Shown: piece by piece, positions 20,437-32,887 of the stretch
Position numbering within the stretch: the stretch's first letter is position 1
Layout: each line of letters starts with the position of its first letter
Source of the DNA: Eucommia ulmoides
Lineage: Eukaryota; Streptophyta; Magnoliopsida; Garryales; Eucommiaceae
Direction of reading: 5' to 3'
Length of the DNA stretch: 64,000 bases
Assembly: GCA_016647705.1 (NCBI GenBank)
Contig: CM028328.1
Coordinates: forward strand, 43,407,429-43,471,428
Position numbers and translations under genes: made by a program
Notes under the pieces: model-generated
What the model saw: the letters and a program-made list of their open reading frames with translations, nothing else
What the model was told of the DNA's origin: nothing
The model's database searches: none

Positions 20437-22260
20437 TTTGTGACATTTTCTTGATCGTAAATCCAAAAGGGACCAAGGTTAAGGTCTTATGAGAACAAAC
20501 CTCAGAAACCAAGAGCTTCGTCAGTTTAATGACGGCAGAGGGACCATGGGGAAGACTTCTGAGAGCTTCCTTACCTAAAAGTCAAAGGGAAGTAAAGACA
20601 AATGGTCAGATTTTGGTAAAGGCCAAAACTTTCATAGAAGAGGAAATTAAAAAAAAAAAAAAAAAAAAAAACAGTGAAGAAGAAAATTTTCTTTAAGAAA
20701 AACTTTTGATCTTCTTGTAAAGAAAATATTTTAGAAAAAAAAAAAAAAAAAACTAAAACTTTAAAGTAAAGAAAATATTTTTTAATATTTTTTTAAAAAG
20801 CATTTTGATTTTATTAAAAACTATTTTTTGGAAAAATATTTTTGAGTTGAAAGATAACAACAAATTTTTTGTTCAGAATTTTTAAAAAATAAAAATTAAA
20901 TAATTTTTGAGTTTCCTTATATAAAGAAAACATTTTCTTTTGAAAGTGACTTAGGTTTTCTCATTTTTCAACAAAGTAAAAGAAATAACAAGATTTCACA
21001 TGCATTTTTGCCATAATAACCTTAATTAAAACCACTTGGAGAAATGATTTTCTTTAACCCTCATTTAAAGTTTTCCAAATGATTAGCAAACCTAAAAACG
21101 AGGTATAAATAATCCTCCATTTATGGTTTTTAGTTTAAGCAAAAAACAATTATTTTTTATTTTTGTTATGGAGAAAACATTATATATATCTGGCCATTTC
21201 AGTTTCACAAGATCAAAAAACCGAAGTGGGGAATAGGGGATTCTTTCCTATTCGACATTTAGATAGGAAGGACTTGACTTAGAAAAAGAAAAATTTTCAA
21301 GAAATTTAAAGCGTGGAAAGGCGTAGAGCATAAAAATAAATGACAATAATAGTAAATGTAAGAAAATAATATTTTTGGTGTTCTCTTCAGAATGGGTTTT
21401 TTTAGGTTTTGACCAGTTTTATGTGTCCTCCTTTAGATCGGAAAGAAATGAAGAAAAGTGTGTAAGGAGGTTAGGGGAACTGCCCTTGCTTGATGAAAGA
21501 AATTCTTCCTCTTTGTATATCAAAAATACTGCCCTAACTTCCAAAATGATCAAGAGAGTTTGTTCCATGAAATTTAAAAACGATTAAAGGAGATTTCACC
21601 TATACATCCCATTGGAGTATTAGTTCCTTATCGACCTACCTTCATCGATCAAATATTAGAATAATTACAACATGTTCTTTCGTGGAGGCTAAGAGTTTTC
21701 TTTCGAGGAGATAGGTTCAGATCCCATAACCCAAGTAAAAAATCCGTTATGGAGAGACGAGGTTAGATCTTAGAAGTTGAAAATGGGTCTTGTGAAGTCC
21801 CATGGTCAATATATCAGGAATTTGACCAGTATAAAAGATAAATTGGATTCGATGTGTGCCAGTAACAATGTATTTCCCAAAAAACAACAAAAAAAGATCA
21901 TTGTATCTGTATCCATTAGAAGCATATCAAAAGAGAAGATTGTTACTTGTGCCGATAGTCTGTCCCCTTCTTGTAATGGAAGCAGAACTAAGCAGGTGCA
22001 TAAAGTGATAATACAGTTCGATGGGCTTAGTACGAGTATGGAACACAGGATTTGAAGCCATGTATGCAGTACTGAGATTATTACATATTAAGGTGATAAG
22101 TGTGGAGATGAAAAATTGCAACTCCTAAAATAGATGATATAACGACACAATTTTCCAAGACCACCACGTGGTTTCTCCCTTTGGAGAATTAACCCTAAAA
22201 CGAACGACTAATATTTGATTTGATAAAAACAACAATAAATTCTACAAACTCCATTAAAAT
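20437..22260. other. AT-rich region without a recognised gene
   Basis: It holds long A runs (20647-20670 and 20736-20753) and A/T-rich DNA with repeated 'GAAAATATTTTT' phrases, similar in texture to 37400-37760. Two short plus frames (21375-21587 and 21777-22055) show no recognisable domain. Confidence 0.4.
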
Positions 22261-23066
22261 ATAATATTAAATATAAATGAATATGTTTACACACTATAAT
22301 TTATTAAATAATTCCCAATAGTGGGTCAATTTTGAATAAACTGGATTTGAACATATTAATGCTAAAACCGAAATTGATATGTTCAAATTGGGAACATAGG
22401 GCCTAAAATATTAATATATTAATTCAAATATAGTAAATGGTAATATATTAAAATATAATTTAATTGATATTTTAACTATTATATATCAATTTTCCAATAG
22501 TAAATAATAAATACAAATATTACGAATTAAGTAGAAATTCAACTAAAATTCATGTCGCCGTTTCATTCCCATAGGCCCTGCAATCAAAACTATGAGGTTA
22601 TAAGTCAATGCTTAGTAGAATTCTTAACTCTCTAATAAGTATATCGAATCAAACCCCAAATAAACACATAAACATGCTTTCATATAATTTCCATATAATA
22701 ATCCTAAATATCTCATGCGAACTAACACTTATACTTCACAACTAATAATAGCATAACCCACACAATGGACAAATTAAATACAAAAATACTAGAAGAGTTA
22801 CAAATTCTACATGAAATCAGAGGCCGAAATTCGATCCAAAATTAGAACACTCAAAACAATCGAAATCCATTATAATTAGATTAATTACCATATAGATTAT
22901 TTAGATAGGTGAAGCGTGATAGCTTTCCTTTTAATTCTCATTATGCGGCCCCTCTCTACCAACTAATCCTTCTTTACATATATGATATGTTGTTGTTGTT
23001 GTTGTTGTTGTTGTTATTATTATTATTATTATTATTTAACATCTTTGGCTAACATGTGTAATGAAC

Positions 23067-23124
<58 letters not shown>

Positions 23125-23422
23125 GTATATGTATATATATCAAAACATGTAGTTGAGTTTGATGACTTCCCTGAGAGTCATCAAATTTCAACCATATTTA
23201 TATTTATTATATTTTATTTTATTTATTTACAGTAATTACCCTTCTTGAAATTAAGAAAATATTAATTATACTTCAAAACTTTTCAAATGTCAATGTGAAG
23301 TGAACATTTAACTTAAAAAATAATCAAATATTAATTATACCATAAATTTATAAAATAATCAAAAAATATTAAATTTATTTAAAATGATATTTTCAAAAAT
23401 ATAAATTTTTGGGGGCATTATA
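22261..23422 (-). repeat. Gypsy LTR-like repeat, copy 1 (3' LTR position)
   Basis: This is collinear with 35526-36636 over about 1.1 kb: ATAATATTAAATATAAATGAATATG at the left end, AATTCCCAA(T/C)AGTGGGTCAATTTTGAATAAA, a (TTG)n/(TTA)n tract, a (TA)n tract, then 'CATGT(A/G)GTTGAGTTTGATGACTTCC'. In minus sense it begins TATAATGCCCCCAAAAA. The bases next to it (23423-23460) read, in minus sense, a C-terminal 'AAATTTCGAGAAA' followed by AAGGGGGGTAGAT, a polypurine tract, as in chromovirus-type Gypsy elements. It is therefore taken as the 3' LTR of a minus-strand element. Confidence 0.65.
22988..23136. repeat. Compound microsatellites (TTG)n(TTA)n and (TA)n
   Basis: About eight TTG and six TTA units lie at 22989-23036, and about 23 TA units at 23071-23117 continuing into TATATG repeats. 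The same sites in the second copy (36256-36294 and 36330-36350) are shorter and lack the TTG part. Confidence 0.9.
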
Positions 23423-24867
23423 ATCTACCCCCCTTAAATAAAAAAAATTTCTCGAAATTTCATACCCAACAATAATAATTTAGAATCGCACCACACAGTC
23501 ATGTTAGTCACACTTGATTCTAGAATAATTGTTTTCTATGTAGGGTTCCATTACTGAAAGTCACCGGCAATTCATAACCGACAAAATCCATTCCACACCT
23601 TGCCACATCTTCATTTGCAGTAGTCCACATGATATCCAACAATATATATATAGGGTTCACTTTGGCCGATAACACCTAGCACAGATAACCAATTGCCAAA
23701 GAATCTTATGTTTCCAAATGCTTCTGCTGCGCTACTTTGACAAAAATAATAGTAATAAAATAATATATTTTTTAAACATCACGGTAGTCTCACTAGACTG
23801 GGTCTTTCCCAATTCCAACAAGTTCATGACCTCAATAATTTTTCCACTTGGCATAACTTTTCAAATCCACTGCCATATCTCATAACTAGTGTTTATCAAT
23901 TCTTTCCAACATTTTAAGCCAACGTATTCACAACCAATATCATAATCAGTAGATAGCCCAAATCCCTCGTGTACTGCCCCGTAAGAGTATCTTAAGAATA
24001 TATAGTAGAGATCTAAAGCGCTCAGTGACTAAAACTAATCATCTCCAATATCCACAATAAAATTTCAATAATCTCGTAAACGTTTTCATAAATATCAACG
24101 CAATCCAAACTTCAAATAATGAATTTTCTTAAATACGTCTTAAAATATATAAATACCTCTCAACTACATAAATATGCCCCAAACACTTAAATACGTCTTA
24201 ACTGTATAAATACATCTTAAAAACATAATTTCGTCTCTAAAGTCACGTAACATAACGAATTCAATACTGAGTTCAATACTCATGTAAAATGTATATAAAA
24301 ATATTACATAAAGCCCCCAATCGGATTTTTAAAATACCAGTTAAGCTAAAAAATTCAAATTAACGTTTCAAAATAATAATTGGTTTCCAATAGACTTACG
24401 ATGACCCCATACTCCGACTTCACCTAATGCTAGTAGTGGACCAATATCTATCCGAATATTTTATTGGTGAACTGTCTTCATAATACAAAAATCATTTTAT
24501 GGATCAAGTTTTTTTTTTTGTTTTTTTCAAAAACCACTTTCCAATAAAATATACTCATACTGGATAGTGTCCGAATCCCAACAAAAATATAGTCACTCAC
24601 TTGTCAATATCAAAATTTCAACAAAATATCATTAAAATAAAACAATCGAATTTAAATCAATTGATCAACTTACTTATATATAATAAAATACCAAATAATT
24701 GTCAGCCATAAGATCATTTTTCTCACGATCGAGAGTTATAATAGTACCGTAACATGTCCATCTGTGTAATCTAAGGTTGCAATCAGTGTCAGGGTTATTT
24801 AATATCTGCAATGATAAAAACAACCACGTGGTATAAACCACCATATCATGATGATAATCATCATCAT
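23423..24867 (-). other. Internal DNA of the minus-strand Gypsy element, no ORF left
   Basis: It starts with the polypurine tract at 23423-23460. No pol motif was recognised in any frame. The minus frame at 24674-24952 spans into the next LTR and is not considered real. It is interrupted at 24868 by a Copia solo LTR. Confidence 0.45.
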
Positions 24868-27159
24868 TGTTGGCCTGTGAGCTATCCAAGAAGGGGCGGA
24901 ATTGGGTAATATTAAAAAAAAATATCAGAATATATAACACTTCAAAAATCAAATAATTAATTTTATCCTAAAATTAATTATTATCTTTTATAGCAACAGA
25001 TTATGTATTATCAATTAGGTGCACACCCAAACAGCAAAATATAAACAATATAAATAATGTAGCACACATAAATTTATAATGGTTTACCAAGCTACTCTTG
25101 GCTAATCCAATCCCCCGACTCCACGGAGAATCGTACCCACTAAACTTAAGATTTCTTTAAAGGTAGAAACCAAACTCTCACAACGATTTCTTTCACAGGT
25201 TCAGAATCAACCTTTACAATTCCTTTTCACAAGTTAAGGAATAACCTCTATCTTTTTACCAAGAGAAAGATTAATCTAATTCTATTACAAAGAGAATCAC
25301 GGCCTAATTCTTTTTATACCTTAGGCTCAAGAATTAAATCTCACAAAAATACGCTCCAAATATCCTTTTACCTGGTAAGGATTGAACCGTTACAATTCAC
25401 TCACAAATTTAATTAAGGAAGAATTAATACCTAATCTTTTTATACTTTAGGCAAAGATCAAAACCTCAATCTCTTTACCAGAAGAGATTAAAACCAGCTA
25501 CCCTTGATTAAACACTACCAGTAGTATCTAATTCGACACTCAACTCACCAATTAAAAATAATTGATAAGTGATTTTTTCACTTGGAGCTTCTACCACCCC
25601 AAATAAATTTAAACTCAATTAATGTCCCGATACTAGTGATAGAAAAGTGAGAATTTCAAAATATAATAAATAAAGATGGGTAGCAAGCAATTAAGCACGC
25701 AATCATATTTTCTCAAGAAATTTTTCAAAAATTATTTTCAATAAAAAATCCGGAAAACAATTTCAAATATGAAATTCCAAATAATAAATATAATCAAGAA
25801 ACAATTAATAGTAAGTAATTTGGAAAGATCTCACCGAGATTCCACCGAAAAATTAATGTTTAGAATAGCAGTGAAACTTTAGATCGGTATTAGCAGTGAA
25901 ACTCTCAGAAAAGATCTCATAATTCACTTAGTATGATTACTCTTAGAAAGCACGAGAGATGAATAACTCAGAATAGTTTGAATTCTCTTGATTTCTTCTT
26001 TTTATGTGAAATTTGCAGGTCTATTTAAAGCTTCTTAAAACAAGCCCTATAACGGCTTGTTCCCATAAATCATGATATTTAATTACACCAATAGACCCCC
26101 TATATCATAATGATTCATTCTTGGTATAATTCAATTAAAATATATCTTAAAATATTCAATTAACTCCCTCAAACTTTTACTCAAATTCAATTAAATAAGA
26201 TTGAAAGAATTACATGTACCAAATTGAGAAATATCAAAACTACTTGAACCATATCTATAGGGATAATTAAATATTAATAAATAACTCAAAACATATCAGA
26301 TCCTTAAGATATCTCACATATTTTAACTATAAAACGGCTAGTAACGACTTCCTTTTGAATAAATTCGAAATTCCATAAATCCTAAAACAGCTCCATCTGT
26401 CGACCAACCGAGACCCATCGGTCGACCGCCCATTTTAGGATGTAGCCAAGACAAAATCTATTCGCCCATCAGTCGGCTACCTATCTATCACCTGTCGACT
26501 AGACGATTTAGAGAGTTTCATAAGTCGACCTATCTGTCGACTTAGAAATTCAGAGAGTTCATTATCTGATCATAAGTCGACTCACCTATCGACGTAGAGA
26601 TTTAGAAACTTCTTGTTTTAAGCTTAAGTCAACCTACCTGTCGACCGAGAGATTCAGCAACTTCATTCATTAATCATCGGTCGACTTACCTGTCAACTGA
26701 GAGATACAGGAATCCTCTCCTGAATTCGTTTAAAATCCAATTTCATTTACGTTTTCACCTCTTTAACCGATTTCTTTTCTCAGTTAGCTCCACTAAATAC
26801 TTAAGTTCAATCTTAGTCAATCATCTTTATTTTTTTTTCAATTTCACATAGGAGCAAATAATTTAACTAATCAGGATCTTACAAAAACACACATAATTTT
26901 GAAAAAACATTTTGTGTTGTATGTAATCTTAACGGGGATACATTAAGAGTTAGAATTTAACCTAAGTTGTTTTTCTTAGGTTCTTTAATTTCTTCAAAGT
27001 CTTAATCTTCCAACATCTTTGTCATCATCTTTAGCATTGCCACAATATCTTCGTGATCATTTTCATCACTGGAACTAATAAACTGAAACACTCAATAAAA
27101 TCGTTAGTTCCATAAAAAATATCAACATTTAATTGTCCATCAAAATCTTAGGATCAACA
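24868..27159 (-). mobile_element. Solo SIRE-like Copia LTR with perfect target-site duplication
   Basis: A single 2292-bp LTR starts TGTTGGCCTGTGAGC and ends TTAGGATCAACA on the plus strand (element sense TGTTGATCC to GGCCAACA). It is flanked by ATCAT on both sides (24863-24867 and 27160-27164). It aligns with the LTRs of 28067-35409 and 44565-54214. No internal sequence is left, as expected after LTR-LTR recombination. The GTCGAC-rich array typical of the family lies at 26398-26700. Confidence 0.92.
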
Positions 27160-28066
27160 ATCATCGTCAACAACAACAACAACGACAACAGCAACAACAG
27201 ATATCAACCACCCTGTAGGACTTCCTCTCTAGTCAGGTCACAACATAACGTCCTATAAGACATGCCCTCCTGTAAGGACCAACCACATCTCGCAGAACAT
27301 GCCCTATTGATGAGACGACTATGCCATAGCAAAATAATAAAAATATTTATTCCACCTTTAAAATTTTACTTAATTCATTTAACATCATAAAACTGTCCAT
27401 TTTTATCAACCATTTTTTTTTTAAATTTTAATACGAAAATATAATTTAATGATTAATATAGAAGATAGTAATCACCTCTTAAATTGGTCATTTAAATTCG
27501 ACGACATATCCTATAATCCACCTACTAACACGACACTCGCCAAATCTTACTTAACTTACTATTAATAAGTTACATTAATCAAACGCCACCTAAGATATTA
27601 ATATGCTCAAATTGAAATTGTAAAGACCAAAGTGAAATAATGGTAACGACGCATGGGTGCAAAGTGTCAAAATAATTCATTTTAAATAACCCATAGACAA
27701 GGGTTTATCTATCATTTATTAATGAAGTAAAATTAAAGTGGATACAATAATTAAAATAATAATATTAACGTTTTGTATTTTTAAATTCACTTTATTGGGT
27801 ATATACCCATATAATATTATAATTAGTAACCCAATAATATTGTTTTTATACAAAATAATAATATTATTATTCTTTTTAACCCAAGCCACAGTTCATGTGT
27901 ATGGGTCCTAATAATGTAGGAACCGAATTGATCAATTTTATGATTAATAATATTCAAATTTTTATTCACATTGATTAATTATTTTACCAATAATTAAAGT
28001 CGCCCAAATAATCATATAAAATAATATTTTCAAAATATTCTCATTTTTTTTCTCCAAATTAATGAA
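27160..28066. other. Internal Gypsy DNA between two Copia insertions
   Basis: AT-rich and without recognised coding sequence. It contains a (CAA)n-type microsatellite at 27167-27199. It resumes at 35410 after the insertion of 28067-35409. Confidence 0.4.
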
Positions 28067-30583
28067 TGTTGATCCTAAGATTTTGATGAACAATTAAAGA
28101 TTGATATTTTTTGTGGAACTAACGGTTTGATTAAGTGTTTCAGTTTATTAGTTCCAATGATGAAGATATGATGACAAGTATTGAATGCATGCTAAAGAGA
28201 CTGACAAAGATGATGGACATTAAGAGACCGAAGATTTTAAAGAATCTAAGGGAAAATAACTCAGGTTAATTTTTACTCTTAATATATCCTGATTAGGATC
28301 ACACACGACATTAAAAAATTTTAAATTTATGTGTATTTTTTTTATAGGATCCTAATTAGTGAAATTATCTACTCCTTTGTATAATTGAAAAAGAAATATT
28401 GATAATTAATTGAAATTAAATTTAAGAATTTAGTGGAGCTAATTGAGAAAATAAATCAGTTAGAAGGGCGAAAACGTTGAAGAAAATAAATTAAAAACGA
28501 ATTTAGAAAAGGTTCCCAACATTGGCAAGTCGACAGGTAAGTCGACCAGAGCATAGAAGAAGATGTTTTTGAAACTCCCAACCGATAGGTAGGTCGACCT
28601 ATACTTAAAAGATGAACTCTCTGAATCGTCCGATCGACAGATAATGGATGAGCAGTTAACTGATAGGAGAAGGAATTTTAGCTTGGCTAGTATCCTGAAT
28701 CGAGCGGTCGACTTATGGGTGCTGGTCGGTCGACTGATGAGTTTGTTTCAGGTTTAGAGGATTTCGAGGATTTTGATTCAAAACTAGTCGTTACTAAGTT
28801 GTTTTTGGATTACCTGATTGAGATATTCTAGGAATATGTACTTTATTGAGATATGGTCTATATATTTTATTATCCCTATTAATTTGATCTATTTAATTAA
28901 ATATTCTTTTAATTAAAGTGCTTTTATATTTTCTATTTTGATGAATTTTGATTTAAAAATGTTTAAGTACCAAAATAAGATTTTCCAAGAATATTTTTAA
29001 ATAAAAAAGATTTATTTTAATTACATATGATGTATGGGGTCTTAGGGTGTCATTTAATAACATAATATTTGAAAAGTAATTGTTATAAGATATCTTTTAA
29101 ATTCCTATATTTAAACTTGCAAATTTTGAGTTTAAATATTTCTATTTTAGTGGAGAATATTTTGGGCCTAAAATATGGGCAAGATTTAAGGGATTTTATT
29201 TTAATCTTACGATCTAGTCCATATATTTAAATATAATTATTTTTATATTTTCATTGATTAAGATCAAATTAGTTTGGGGACTACAATGAGAGCTTTAGAA
29301 GTTTTATTATTGTTCAAATATAGTCGTTATAAATCTATATAATATACAAGGTCCATATGTGTCATTTATTGACATAACATTTGAAAACTAACCATTGAAG
29401 GTCTAGTTTGAGGGCTATCAAAAGAGACCTACAAATTTCACATAAGATATACAAATATCAAGAACTATTCAGTTTTTAAGTTTTTCTAAGAGTTGTCATT
29501 CTGATATTATACTAAAAAATATTGTGAGATTATTCTGGAGTTAAATTTCTTGAGTTAAAGCGCTAATTTATTTGGCATCTCCAATATGAGCTATCTAGCA
29601 ATCTATTTTGCAATCCATTGGTGTTTTCCTGGTGAGATCATTCCAAATTTATTCTTTAATTGAGTATTTGATTATTATTACTTGCTTGGTGAATTGATCT
29701 TTTTGAGAAATCATTTTTGAACTTTAAAAGTATTAAAATCTTTTAAAATGATTTGTTTGTTAATCTGATTACGTGCTTAATTGTGCTACCCACATTTTTT
29801 ATTATAATCATATTTTGTTTCCTCACTTTATTTCTATCACTAGTATCGGGCCATTAATTGAGTATTAATTAATCTGAAGTGGTAGAAGCTCCGAGTGAGA
29901 AGAACTTATCAATTCTTGTAATTGGTGAGTTGTGTGTGAATTAAATACTATTGGGAGTGTCTAATCAGGGGTAATTCGTTTCAATCTCTTCTGGTAAAGA
30001 GATTGAGGTTTTGATCTTTCTCTAGAGTATAAAAAGATTAGGTTTTAATTCTTCCTTGATTGAAATAATTTTTGAAGAATTTTGTAACGGTTCAATCCTT
30101 ACCGAGTAAAAGGATATTTAGAGTGTTTGTGAGGTTTTGATTCTTTAGCCTAAAGTATAAAAAGAATTAGGTTAATCCTGAGCCTGTAAAAAGTAGAGTT
30201 TATTCTTGAGCCTGTAAAAAAAAAATTATAAAGGTTGATTCTGAGTCTGTGAAAAGAATCTTTGTGAAGGTTTGGTTCCTACCTTTAATGGAATCTTGAG
30301 TTTAGTGGGTGCGAATCTCGGTGGGGCTCGGAGGACTGGATTAGCCAATAGTAGCTTGGTGAACCAAGATATATCGGTGTGTACTGCATTATTTATTTCT
30401 TTTATTTTATATTGTATTTTTTGGGTGTGCACCTAGAGCTTATTACACTTATCCGCTGCTATAAAGATAATAATTAATTTTAGAATAAAATTAATTGTTT
30501 AATTTTTGAAGTGTTATGATTTGGATTAATTTTCTAATACTAACCAATTCACCCCCTCTCTTGGGTAGCTCACTTGGCCAACA
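28067..30583 (+). repeat. 5' LTR of the 28067-35409 Copia element
   Basis: The LTR has TG...CA ends with short terminal inverted repeats TGTTG/CAACA. The GTCGAC palindrome array lies at 28529-28740, including the 10-bp palindrome AGGTCGACCT at 28591-28600. The 'AGCCTGTAAA' repeats near 30180-30240 lie in the downstream part. Confidence 0.92.
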
Positions 30584-30585
30584 AT

Positions 30586-30600
30586 TGGCATTAGAGCTAG
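30586..30600 (+). other. Primer-binding site, initiator Met-tRNA type
   Basis: TGGCATTAGAGCTAG lies 2 nt after the 5' LTR. It resembles TGGTATCAGAGC, the site complementary to initiator Met-tRNA used by most plant Copia elements. Confidence 0.8.
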
Positions 30601-30652
30601 TTTTAGTTCGTTAGGCTTAATATCCTAGCTAAACCGGTCACGTACACACACC

Positions 30653-31460
30653 ATGGATAATATTTTTTGTATATCTTCTCTTGATGGTGATACATCCTTA
30701 TATGACAATGTGATTTATGGTTCTTGTGATTCGTGTGGTAGTGATGGAGATGATGGTAATGAAAATGTCCATATTGTTATGGAAAATTACTTTCTTTCAC
30801 ACAACTTTTTGCTAAAGAGAGTTTGAGTGTAAAAAGAAAAATTGATTCTTTTGAAAATTGAGGAAAAAGTGTTCGAAAATCTAAAATGCATTTAGATGAT
30901 TATTGTGGTTCAAAAGAGTTTTCAGACGTTGTTTTTGAAATTAATAATTTGCACTCTAAAGTGGATTCTCTTGAAAATGAAAATAGAGTTTTAAAAAATA
31001 ATCTTGACACGATTTCAAAGCAAAGGTCAGATCTTGATTCAAAAATTGATTTACTTAAGAAAAAAAATTAAAAAATAAAAATCTGACCTCAAGTCTGTTT
31101 CAAGAGATTCTGAAAATAATTTTTCTAGGCAAAGTGGATATGTTTCATCGTCTTATCCCTCATCATAGGCTAATGATAGTTATGCTTCTATTGTTAGAAA
31201 TGATTTATGTTTTACATCTCATGTTCTCTATTATAAATCAGATTTAAGATGTTATTATTGTAATAGGGTTGGGCATTTTAAAGTATCATGTCCATTTAGG
31301 AACCCTAAATTTATGTCAAACAATGACGGATCCAAAATGAAATGGATACCCAAGAGAACTATTGGAATGTCTTGTGTAGAGTTACATAATGTCAGAAGTG
31401 GACTCGAAGGAACAAACAAAAAAATTATATCAAAACCAAGCCAGGAAGTCACCAAGGATC
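30653..31460 (+). pseudogene. Copia gag remnant with coiled coil and intact zinc knuckle
   Basis: An ATG at 30653 opens a short acidic frame (MDNIFCISSLDGD and GSCDSCGSDGDDG) that stops near 30825. The frame at 30886-31071 is a clear heptad coiled coil, including VVFEINNLHSKVDSLENE and RVLKNNLDTISKQRSDLD. From about 31230 a third segment has the knuckle CYYCNRVGHFKVSC, with all C-C-H-C ligands present, followed by MKWIPKRT, a motif seen after the knuckle in SIRE-type gag. The main capsid (UBN2-like) domain before the coiled coil is missing, and frameshifts separate the parts. Homology ends near 31460. Confidence 0.7.
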
Positions 31461-32887
31461 CATAAGCGACATATAAAGCGAAAAGATGCACTAAAGACAA
31501 GAAGTGAAGTTTCAAAAAAGCCACAAGAGACATGTGCAAAGAAAAAAGTTGTGCCAAAGCCAAGATGAGATATCACCAGGAAGCCATAAGCGATATGTGC
31601 AAAATAATCATCAATAAATCAAATGGAAATAATCAAAGGCAGAGAAGATACGTATAGGCTAAGAAGAATGATGCACCCAAATCAATCACCAGTACAAATG
31701 AGGTAAAGAGTAAAGTTGCCCCAAAACATATAAAATGTACTCCTAACCACTCGCAGTTTAAATTTATTAAATTTGTTAAAGATGAAGCTGCTCGACTTAC
31801 CAAATAGGTAAGTTGGTGATGGTTTTCAAGACTTATACTAAATGATGTGTTTATCTGTTGTCATATAAACAGTACAGGGTGATTATGAAAATCACATTTA
31901 GTTAAGTGGTATTAACATGTTTTTTATGTGCTTATATTGAGTAGTTATTATGTGTTTGATTTTGAAACATGTTACGTGATTTTAGAAAATGAATTAAGTT
32001 AAATTGAGCTTACGTTGAATTATTAAAATGCATGATAGTATATAAGGATTTATTTGATCTAGACTAATCATGCTTTGATTATATGCCTACATGGAATTAT
32101 ATTGTTAGCTAAATACTGGTTTATTGATGAAATATTTATCACTAAGAAATGCTTGATAAAATTAATATTAATCATGATCTTATCAGTCGGCATTCCATAT
32201 GAATTTAAGGTTACATGATTGGTATAATTTTATGAGATAAATATGCACTTATCCATATTTATGCATGCACTAGATTTATGATTGGTAAATTAGTCTTGAG
32301 ATGTGCTTCCTATTTTAGTGCATTAAAGATCACATGTTTTGTTTCTATAAAGAAAAGACATTATTTGATATCATTAATAAGGCATGTGGACTTAACTGAA
32401 ATTACATGATTGTGTGTTATATTATTGAAATATTTTGATTGCCTCAAGATTATTGTCCTATGCATGAATTTGATTGTTTACAATTATTTAGGGGAAAAAG
32501 TTTTTATAAGTGGGGCAATAATGTGTTACGCTTAAATTGAAAAAGATGATATTGAAGATTTTGATACTTTTGATTAGTTTGTTATACTCACTAAATCTCT
32601 AGTGGAAAATTAAAGTTCATGACATTTACCTAGAGTAGTGATGTTTTTATAGTTCCCCTCCCCAATTTTTTTCCAGATTACAAAGGGGGAGAATTAGTCA
32701 ATGTTTTGTTGAATATTTTTAAGAGGAGTTTATTGAAATTTGTTCTTTGTTGAAAATCTTTTGTTTATCTTCATTACTTTGCTTTAATAAGTTAAATAAC
32801 CCGTCCTCGGATTTAGGCGGAATGGGGTTACATTATTGTTTTGAAGAGAACATCAAAGTTAATTGTTATCATAAAAAATGGGGAGAT
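31461..32887 (+). other. Noncoding internal DNA and polypurine tract
   Basis: No pol-like frame is present. The region ends with the purine tract AAAAAATGGGGAGAT (32873-32887) directly before the 3' LTR, the expected plus-strand primer site. Confidence 0.75.

Noticed and set aside
21375..22055. Two plus-strand ORFs as a possible small gene
   Set aside because: No start context, splice structure or recognisable domain; composition like the surrounding noncoding DNA.
27167..27199. CAA-rich tract as a possible polyglutamine coding segment
   Set aside because: Simple microsatellite directly beside a solo LTR; no open frame of useful length.
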